A stretch of 64,000 bases of DNA from Nocardioides sp. Root190 (GTDB taxonomy: Bacteria > Actinomycetota > Actinomycetes > Propionibacteriales > Nocardioidaceae). The stretch's first letter is position 1; each line of letters begins with the position of its first letter. Shown piece by piece: positions 8,487 to 16,100 of this stretch. The translations under genes were made by a program, and so were the position numbers. The notes beneath the pieces are model-generated. The model worked only from the letters and a program-made list of their open reading frames with translations, did no database searches and was not told the DNA's origin. The stretch is from the NCBI RefSeq assembly GCF_001428565.1, contig NZ_LMIA01000009.1:579358-643357 (forward strand), written 5' to 3'.

Positions 8487-9767
8487 ATGGGTATGGATCT
8501 CGGGACCGCACCTACCGCACTGATCGGCCGTTACGACGGTTGCTCGGTCGGTGAGCTGTTGACCGAGCTCAGTGCCGAATCCAAGGCCCGTCTGGCCTCC
8601 GAGATCCGCGAATGGGTCGCGGTCGTGGCGTGGGCGGACCAGAACGTCGTGGACACTGGTGTTCCGATCGCCGGACCCGGTGCCCCACTGGTCAGCGAGT
8701 TCGAGCTGATGGAGCTCATCGCCGTCCTGGGCCGCACCCCTGACGGGGGTCGGATGCACGTCGGTCGGATCATCGAGTGCGCCTGGCGACTCCCGTCGGT
8801 CTACGCCGCAGTGATAGCTGGTCGGATCCCGCCGTACAAGGCCCACCGCATCGCCGACCAGACCAGGTCACTGACACCAGACGCGGCAGCGTTCGTGGAC
8901 CGCCAGCTCGCGGCCGTGGCGAACGTGAGCTGGGCGCAGCTCGACCGACTCATCACCGAAGCGATCCTCCGGTTCGACCCCGAACGCGCCGAGGCCGAGC
9001 GGAAGAAGGCGAGTGAGCACCGGTTCTGCGAGGTCTCCGACGTCGATGAGCACGGCAACGCGCTCATCACCGCCGTCGTCGACATTGCCGACGGTCACGA
9101 CTTCAACACCGCCATCGCCCGCGAAGCAGAAGTCCGCGGCCGCCTCGGCGACGAAGGATCCCTCGACGCCCGCCGAGCACAAGCGGTCGGTGCGATCGCG
9201 CGACGCGACCTGGCCCTGGATCTCCTGACCACCGACGAGGACACCGGTGAGATCACCGTCCGTTCCGCCGGCCGCAAGGTCGTGATGGACCTCCACATCA
9301 CCGACACCACCCTCACCGGTGAAAACCCCGTCGGAAGGTGGGGCGACGAACCGGTCACGACCGCACAGATCAAGCAGTGGCTCCGCTCCCGGGAAACCAC
9401 CTCCATCGTCGTGCGCCCGGTCATCGACCTCGCCGACTGCATCCCCGTGGGCTCCTACGAGATCCCCGACCGCCACAAGCACAGGGTCCGGTCACGACGC
9501 CACACCTGCAGCTTCCCGAACTGCACCACGCCGGCTGTGAAGTGCGACATCGATCATGAGGTCCCGCACGCCGAGGGCGGACCGACGTGTCCGTGCAATC
9601 TCAACCCGCTCTGCCGCAGGCATCACCGTGCCAAGACGTTCAGCGAGTGGCACTACCTGCAGATCGCACCCGGGCACTTCCTCTGGACCAGCCCCCACGG
9701 ACGCCTCTTCCTCGTCGGCCCCGGCGGCACGAGGGCACTCGACCCACCCCGGGCGATCGACCCCTGA
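8487..9767 (+). CDS. 13E12-family DUF222 / HNH endonuclease domain protein
   Basis: A 426-residue protein. Residues about 20-300 match the DUF222 (13E12 repeat) domain, seen in RIRSLTPD-like TRSLTPDAAAFVDRQLAA and the NALITAVVDIADG core. The C-terminal part is an HNH nuclease module: two cysteine pairs (CSFPNC and CPCNLNPLCRRHH), with CDIDHEVPHAEGG supplying the catalytic histidine. Start at ATG 8487; a second in-frame ATG at 8493 is equally possible. This family is multicopy and mobile-like in actinobacterial genomes. The upstream side is the inverted-repeat cluster, and a degenerate B-like arm begins one base after the stop. The nuclease looks intact; its target is unknown. Confidence 0.92.
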   Translation: MGMDLGTAPTALIGRYDGCSVGELLTELSAESKARLASEIREWVAVVAWADQNVVDTGVPIAGPGAPLVSEFELMELIAVLGRTPDGGRMHVGRIIECAWRLPSVYAAVIAGRIPPYKAHRIADQTRSLTPDAAAFVDRQLAAVANVSWAQLDRLITEAILRFDPERAEAERKKASEHRFCEVSDVDEHGNALITAVVDIADGHDFNTAIAREAEVRGRLGDEGSLDARRAQAVGAIARRDLALDLLTTDEDTGEITVRSAGRKVVMDLHITDTTLTGENPVGRWGDEPVTTAQIKQWLRSRETTSIVVRPVIDLADCIPVGSYEIPDRHKHRVRSRRHTCSFPNCTTPAVKCDIDHEVPHAEGGPTCPCNLNPLCRRHHRAKTFSEWHYLQIAPGHFLWTSPHGRLFLVGPGGTRALDPPRAIDP

Positions 9768-9806
9768 GGTCTCGAGGCTCGGCCGCGCCGCCTCGCACCT
9801 CAACCG
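9768..9806. repeat. Degenerate B-like repeat arm downstream of the 13E12 gene
   Basis: Directly after the stop codon the sequence GGTCTCGAGGCTCGGCCGCG and the following CCTCGCACCTCAACC resemble the B arm of the upstream cluster with several substitutions. This places related repeats on both sides of the HNH gene. Confidence 0.5.
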
Positions 9807-9853
9807 CCGGGGCCCTTCGCACGCCACCGGCGCGGCCCGGGATAATCAGCGCC

Positions 9854-10198
9854 ATGACCGACGTCTCCGCCGAGGACAAGAAGCTCGTCACCCTCGCCCG
9901 CGCCACTCGCGCGCGCATCCAGGCAGCCGAAGGTGCGGCGGTGCGGGACACCGACGGTCGGACCTACGCCGCAGCGACGGTCGAGCTTCCCTCGCTCCAG
10001 CTCACCGCCGTCCAGGCCGTCGTCGCGATGGCCGTGGCGTCAGGGTCCACCGGGGTCGACGCGTGCGTCGTGCTCGGTGACGCGCAGGACCTGACCGAGT
10101 CCGATGCGGCCGTGTTGGGGGACTTCTCGGGCGGGGCCGGGGTGACGGTCCACCTGGGTGACGCACGAGGTGCGATCGCCACCACCAGCATCATCTGA
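9854..10198 (+). CDS. Cytidine-deaminase-fold protein without zinc site (Rv2365c-like)
   Basis: A 114-residue protein with the general layout of a cytidine deaminase, but the catalytic signature is missing. The position of the usual (H/C)AE motif is occupied by LQLTAVQAVVAMAVASG, and no PCxxC motif follows. It is therefore unlikely to deaminate cytidine. A small protein of this type is conserved between corC and era in mycobacteria (Rv2365c), which argues for orthology and a structural or regulatory role near ribosome-maturation genes. Start at ATG 9854; no strong Shine-Dalgarno sequence. Confidence 0.7.
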   Translation: MTDVSAEDKKLVTLARATRARIQAAEGAAVRDTDGRTYAAATVELPSLQLTAVQAVVAMAVASGSTGVDACVVLGDAQDLTESDAAVLGDFSGGAGVTVHLGDARGAIATTSII

Positions 10199-10276
10199 CC
10201 CCGGCTGACCCCGGCCCACTCCACTGCCGCTCGGCGCGGCCAGAGAATCGGGGCGCGGTTGTCGCTGCTCCGGAGT

Positions 10277-11653
10277 ATGTTTTTCGCCGTGGCAGATCGA
10301 GGCTGGCACCAGCACCAGCGAGCCGTGGAGCGTCTCGCGACGTCGTACTCCCGCATCCCGGTGGGGGAGACGGTTCGACTCGCGAAGCGCACGACCAACC
10401 TGTTCCGCGCCCGTGCGGCGCAGTCGGCGCCGGGCCTGGACGTGTCCGGCCTCGACGGCGTGATCGAGGTCGTCCCGGACAGCCCGGACGGTCCGATCGC
10501 CGAGGTGCAGGGCATGTGCACCTACGAAGACCTCGTCGACGCGACGCTCCCACACGGCCTCGTCCCGTACGTCGTGCCGCAGCTGCGCACCATCACGCTG
10601 GGCGGCGCCGTCACGGGGCTGGGCATCGAGTCGACCAGCTTCCGCTCGGGACTGCCGCACGAGTCGGTGCTGGAGATGGACGTCTTCACCGGTGCCGGCG
10701 AGGTCGTGACGACGAGTCCGGGGGACGAGCTCTTCGACGCCTTCCCCAACTCCTACGGCTCGCTCGGCTATACAACCCGGCTGCGGATCAGGCTCGAGCG
10801 GGTGCCGGCGTACGCCGCGTTGCGGCACCTGCGCTTCGAGGACGCCGATGCACTGGCCGTCGCGATCGGCGAGATCGCCGACAAGCAGGAGTACGACGGC
10901 CAGGCGGTCCACGGGCTCGACGGGGTCTCCTTCGGTCCCGGTGCGCACGTCCTGACGCTTGCGCGGTGGACCGACGAACCCGGGCGCACCTCCGACTACG
11001 CCGGACAGGACATCTACTTCCGCTCGCTCCAGACCTGTGACCGCGACCGGCTGACCGCCCACGACTACCTCTGGCGCTGGGACACCGACTGGTTCTGGTG
11101 CTCCGGAGCGTTCGGCGCGCAGAACCCCCGCATCAGGCGCCTGTGGCCGCGGCGGCTGCGTCGGTCGGACGTCTACATGCGGCTGCTCCATCTGGACCGT
11201 CGCTTCGGCATCGCCGATCGGCTGGACCGCAGGGCAGGGCGCCCGCAGCGCGAGCGCGTGGTGCAGGACGTCGAGGTCCCCGTCGAGCGGCTCGCGGAGT
11301 TCCTGGCCTGGTTCGACGAGGAGATCGGGATGCGGCCGGTGTGGATCTGCCCGCTCGTGTCCTCCCGCCCCTGGCCCCTCTACCCCCTCGAGCCCGGCCG
11401 TCTCTACGTCAACATCGGCTTCTGGGGCACGGTCCACGTCGGCCCCGACGCGGCCGACGCGCCTCGCAACCGCGCCATCGAGGCGAAGGTCCACGAGCTG
11501 GGCGGTCACAAGTCGCTCTACTCCGACGCGTTCTACGACCGCGAGACCTTCGACGCCCTCTACAACACCTCGCATCTCGCCGCAGTGAAGCGGCAGCACG
11601 ACCCCGACGACCGGCTGACCACTCTCTACGACAAGGCGGTGAAGAGCCGATGA
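10277..11653 (+). CDS. tmsA: FAD-dependent oxidoreductase, probable 10-methylene fatty acyl reductase
   Basis: A protein of about 458 residues with a PCMH-type FAD-binding domain: EVQGMCTYEDLVDATLPHGL and VPQLRTITLGGAVTGLGIES near residues 70-115. The C-terminal substrate domain includes WICPLVSSRPWPLYPLEPG. The overall family is DHCR24-like. The following gene, overlapping by four bases, is a cyclopropane-fatty-acyl-phospholipid-synthase-type methyltransferase. This pair matches the tmsA/tmsB (bfaA/bfaB) pair that makes 10-methyl fatty acids such as tuberculostearic acid: the methyltransferase makes a 10-methylene acyl chain and this enzyme reduces it. ATG at 10277 and GTG at 10289 are both possible starts. 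The symbol is assigned by family and context only. Confidence 0.78.
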   Translation: MFFAVADRGWHQHQRAVERLATSYSRIPVGETVRLAKRTTNLFRARAAQSAPGLDVSGLDGVIEVVPDSPDGPIAEVQGMCTYEDLVDATLPHGLVPYVVPQLRTITLGGAVTGLGIESTSFRSGLPHESVLEMDVFTGAGEVVTTSPGDELFDAFPNSYGSLGYTTRLRIRLERVPAYAALRHLRFEDADALAVAIGEIADKQEYDGQAVHGLDGVSFGPGAHVLTLARWTDEPGRTSDYAGQDIYFRSLQTCDRDRLTAHDYLWRWDTDWFWCSGAFGAQNPRIRRLWPRRLRRSDVYMRLLHLDRRFGIADRLDRRAGRPQRERVVQDVEVPVERLAEFLAWFDEEIGMRPVWICPLVSSRPWPLYPLEPGRLYVNIGFWGTVHVGPDAADAPRNRAIEAKVHELGGHKSLYSDAFYDRETFDALYNTSHLAAVKRQHDPDDRLTTLYDKAVKSR

Positions 11654-12966
11654 GGCTGACTCCCACTCCCCACCTTCCCGGTATCGCTCCCGTCATCGAC
11701 TCCCTGTTCCAGGGAGGCCTTCCCGTCTGGTTCCGGGCCTACGACGGCAGCGTGGCCGGACCTCTCGACCAGCCCTACGGCCTGGAGCTCCTCAACGAGC
11801 GTGGCCTCTCCTACCTGCTGACCGCACCGGGCGACCTCGGTCTGGCCCGGGCCTACGTGGCCGGCGACCTGGTCCTGCACGGTGTGCCTGCGGGTGACCC
11901 CTACGACGCGTTCATGCTGTTGAAGGGGTCCACGGACTTCGGCGTCCCGAAGCCGACCGAGCTCCTCGGCGTGGTCGGTGCGCTCGGGATCGGTCACCTC
12001 GTCCCGCCTCCACCGCCTCCGCAGGAGCACCTGCCGGCCTGGCGGCACCGGCTGGAGGGGATGCGTTCGCTCGGCCGCCCCCTGACCCGGTGGGGGAGGC
12101 ACTCCCAGGAGCGGGACGCGGACGCGATCCAGCACCACTACGACGTGTCGAACTCCTTCTACGAGCACGTCCTCGGACCGTCGATGACCTACACCTGTGC
12201 GGTCTTCCCGACCGAGGACACCACCCTCGAGGAGGCGCAGGAGGCCAAGTACGACCTGGTCTGCCGCAAGCTCGGGCTCCGACCCGGGCAGCGCCTGCTC
12301 GACATCGGGTGCGGCTGGGGAGGGATGGTCCGGCACGCCGCCCAGCACTACGGCGTCACGGCACTGGGGGTGACCCTCTCGCGGGAGCAGGCCACGTGGG
12401 CGACGGACGAGATCAAGCGCCAGCGCCTCGACGACGTCGCCGAGGTCCGCCATGCCGACTATCGCGACGTCGCCGAGGGCGACTTCGACGCGATCAGCTC
12501 GATCGGTCTGACCGAGCACATCGGCATCGCCAACTACCCGGCGTACTTCACCTTCGCGCACGACCGGCTGCGGCCCGGTGGGCGGATGCTCAACCACAGC
12601 ATCACCCGCCACGACAACGAGAACCGTCCGACCGGAGCCTTCATCGACCGCTACGTCTTCCCCGACGGCGAGCTCGCCGGCTCCGGGACGATCGTGACGG
12701 CGATGGAGGACGCCGGACTCGAGGTCCAGCACCACGAGAACCTCCGGGTCCACTACGCGAGGACTCTCGCCGGCTGGTCGCGGAACCTCGCCGACAACTG
12801 GGAGGCCTGCGTCGCGGAGACCGACGAGGGCACCGCCCGGGTGTGGGGTCTCTACATGGCGGGGTCGCGGATCGCGTTCGACCGCAACGAGATCCAGCTC
12901 CACCAGGTCCTCGTTACGAGGACGGACGACGGGGTGAGCGGCTACCCCCTGCGGCACGACTTCTGA
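11650..12966 (+). CDS. tmsB: SAM-dependent fatty acyl methyltransferase (CFA-synthase type)
   Basis: A 438-residue protein with an N-terminal acyl-lipid domain (DQPYGLELLNERGLSYLLTA) and a C-terminal class I methyltransferase. The SAM-binding glycine motif LLDIGCGWGGMVRHAAQHYG is at about residue 217. The upstream segment IQHHYDVSNSFYEHVLGPSMTYTCAVF is the hallmark of the CFA synthase/mycolic methyltransferase superfamily; TEHIG follows later. It probably transfers a methyl group to an unsaturated phospholipid acyl chain at the membrane surface. Its ATG overlaps the oxidoreductase stop (ATGA), so translation is coupled. Plain cyclopropane synthesis is the alternative, but the coupled oxidoreductase favours 10-methylene/10-methyl formation. 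Confidence 0.82.
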   Translation: MRLTPTPHLPGIAPVIDSLFQGGLPVWFRAYDGSVAGPLDQPYGLELLNERGLSYLLTAPGDLGLARAYVAGDLVLHGVPAGDPYDAFMLLKGSTDFGVPKPTELLGVVGALGIGHLVPPPPPPQEHLPAWRHRLEGMRSLGRPLTRWGRHSQERDADAIQHHYDVSNSFYEHVLGPSMTYTCAVFPTEDTTLEEAQEAKYDLVCRKLGLRPGQRLLDIGCGWGGMVRHAAQHYGVTALGVTLSREQATWATDEIKRQRLDDVAEVRHADYRDVAEGDFDAISSIGLTEHIGIANYPAYFTFAHDRLRPGGRMLNHSITRHDNENRPTGAFIDRYVFPDGELAGSGTIVTAMEDAGLEVQHHENLRVHYARTLAGWSRNLADNWEACVAETDEGTARVWGLYMAGSRIAFDRNEIQLHQVLVTRTDDGVSGYPLRHDF

Positions 12967-12984
12967 GCCGTCGTCCGGGAGCAG

Positions 12985-13001
12985 GTCCCGGGTCCCGGGA
13001 C
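12985..13001. terminator. Possible terminator hairpin after tmsAB
   Basis: GTCCCGGG and CCCGGGAC form an 8-bp perfect inverted repeat around a single T, 18 bases beyond the methyltransferase stop. No T-run follows, as is usual in high-GC actinobacteria. It separates the lipid genes from the RTX gene. Confidence 0.4.
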
Positions 13002-13114
13002 GGTCCTGCATTTCCCCGTTCCGTCCCACTCTTGGTGCGCCTTTGCCACAGTGAGCGCCGGGAGGGGCGCTGTCCGGCGTCCTGCAGGTCGTGGCCGTGA
13101 GGGACGAAGACGAG

Positions 13115-16100
13115 ATGAAGAACGCTCGGAAGAGCTGGGTCCTGCGTGCGACGACCTGGAGTGCTGTCATCGTGCTCGCTGGGGGATCCATCTCAGCGTC
13201 CGAGCCATTGAAGCGCGCCGCAGCCGAGCTGCCGGCCTGCACGATCGTGGGAACGGCGGGCAACGACGTCCTGGTCGGCACCTCGCGTACCGACGTGATC
13301 TGTGGTCGGGGCGGCAACGACCGCATCGATGGCCGCGGAGGCGACGACGTGATCCGTGGTGGTCGCGGCAGCGACGTCCTGGTGGGCGGCGACGGCAACG
13401 ACCGGATCTACGGCGGCCTCGGCAGGGACCGGATCCTGGGCGGTGCCGGCAATGACTGGCTGCGGGGCCAGGCCGGCGACGACACGGTGGCCGGCGAGGC
13501 CGGCGACGACAGCGTGTTCGGCGAGCAGGGCGACGACCTGCTCTCCGGAGGCGCTGGCATGGACCGCCTCGTGGGAGGCCGCGGAAACGACGAGCTCCGC
13601 GGGGTCGACAGTGCGGCGCTCCGGGAGGTGCTCGACTGCGGCCTCGGCCGCGACCGCGTCCTGGCCAACGCCAATGACCTGATCCGGTCGTGCGAGTCCC
13701 GGTCGATCAAGGCCAACCCGCCCAAGCCCCCGACGCCCCCGAACCCGCCGACACCCGCGTCGGCTCCGGTCGCCGTCGACGACGAGCTCACCGGCACCGA
13801 GGACGAGGTGCTCGTCCTCCCGCTGAGCGGCCCGGGAAGTCCTGCTGCCAACGACACCGACGCCGACGGCGACGAGCTGAGGGTCCTCGCTGTGTCCGCC
13901 GCCACCGGCGGTGCCGTCGAGATCACCGGCGGCGAGATCAGGTTCACGCCCCAGTCGAACCTCTGCGGCGAGGACCTCGCCGGGTTCACCTACGCCGTCG
14001 AGGACACCACCGCGCGGCGCGACAACGGCCTGGTCCGGATCGACCTCACCTGCGTTCCTGACGAGCCCGTGGCCGTCGACGACGACGTCACGCTCACCGA
14101 GGACGTGATCGGCGTCCTGCTCGACGTCCTCTCCAACGACACTGACATCGACGGCGACGACCTGGTGCCGGAGGTCGTGACGGCACCGGCGCACGGCACG
14201 GTGTCGGACCCCGGTGAGGGCTTCCGCTACACGCCGGAGGCGAACTACTGCAACACCCCGCCGGGCAACGATCCCGATGCCTTCACCTACCGGCTCTCGC
14301 CCACGAGCGCCCCGGCCACCGTGACGATCGCTGTCACCTGTGTCGACGACTTCCCGTCTGCTGTCGCTGACTCGTTCCTCCTCAGTGAGGACGATCCCGC
14401 GACCGCCCTGAGCGTGCTGGCGAACGACGTTGACGTCGACGGTGGTCCGATCAGCATCGGCGCCCTCACCCAGCCCGCCAACGGGGTGGTCAGCATCACC
14501 GGCTCTGGCGCCGGTCTGACCTACACGCCGGCCGCCGACTACTGCAATGTCCCACCCGGTGTCTCGTCCGACACCTTCACCTACACACTCTCCCCGGGTG
14601 GGTCCTCCACCACGGTCAGTGTTGCGGTCAGCTGTCTGGCGGACACCGCTGTCGCGGTGGACGACCAGCTCACGGTGGTCGAGGACAGCGCGGCGACGAT
14701 CGTCGACGTACTGACCAATGACGTCGTCGGAGACGGAGCTGCGCCCGTCGTCATCGCTGCGACGCAGGGGGCGCACGGAACGGTCACCCTGGCCAGCGGG
14801 CTCCTCCGCTACACGCCGGACAGCGACTACTGCAATCTCGCCACGGACGTGGACACCTTCGACTACGCGATCACGGGCGGCTCCACGGCGACCGTCAGCG
14901 TCGTGGTGACCTGTGTCAACGACGCCCCGCGGGCCGCGGACGTCACCTTCTCCGGCGGCGGCTCCGCCGTCGGCAACACAGTGCTCGTGGTCGACGACCC
15001 GTCGGACGGTGCACCGACCGGTGCTGCCGCCCGCAAGACGGTGACCGGCGACCTGTTGGCCGGTGCCGCCGACGTGGAGAGCCCGGGCTCGCTCGTGATC
15101 GTCGCGGAGACCGTCACGACGTCCCGGGGCGGCTCGGTCACGCTGCAGGAGGACGGGGACTTCGTCTACCTGCCGCCGGCCAGCTGCAGCGGGGTGCCCG
15201 ACACCTTCGAGTTCGGCGTCACCGACGGTGCCGCCGTCGGCCACGGCCAGGTGACGATCCAGTTCTCCGGTTGTGTCTGGTACGTCGACAACGACGCCCC
15301 GGGCGACAGCGGGACGTCGTCCGCACCATTCGACACGATCGCGCAGGCGGTCGCGGCCGGAGCCTCCGGCGACACCCTGCACGTCGCCCTCGGCGACGGT
15401 TCCACGACAGGGCTCGCGACCGGGGTGGCGCTCAAGGCCGGTCAGCGTCTCGTCGGAGCGGCGGTCGACCTCCAGGTCGGTGGCCACGTCCTGGCCTCCG
15501 GCGACGCGGGGGAGCGGCCCACGCTGACCCGATCCGGCGGTGACGTGGTCACGCTGGCGACCGGCAACGTGGTCACCGGCCTCACGATCGACCCCGCCGG
15601 CACCGGCGGCGGCATCTCCGGCGCGGCGGGCGCGGGCAACGCGACCCTGACCGACGTCCGCATCATCGACACCGCCACTGCGGGCACCGAGCCCGCACTC
15701 GAGCTCGACGGCACCACGGGAACCATGTCGATCACCGATCTCCGGGTGGACAACAGCGCCGCCACCGGTGCCACCGGCGGATCGATCGGTGTTCGTCTCG
15801 CCGACGCCGGGGCGGTCACCTTCGAGTCCACGGGCACGATCTCGTTGATCACCAACGGTGCCCGCGCCCTCGCGGTCTCCGGCACGGCCCTGGGCGCCAG
15901 CACCTTCGACCAGATCACCGTGACGGGGTCCTCCAGCGGAGCGATCGACCTGGCGACGACAACCGGTGCGGTCGTCTTCGACGGGCTCCTGCTCGCTACC
16001 GTGGGAGGTTCACGTGCGGCCTTCTCCGTCCAGTCTTCTGACGATGTGCGGGTCCCCGCTTCGTCGACGGCGCTCGTCGCCGCGTCCGGTGGGCCGGCGG

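Noticed and set aside
7850..8490. CRISPR array in the repeat cluster
   Set aside because: Repeats occur in both orientations, spacing is irregular, the segments between them are conserved rather than unique, and no cas gene is present.
9854..10198. Functional cytidine deaminase
   Set aside because: The zinc-binding histidine/cysteines and the catalytic glutamate motif are absent.
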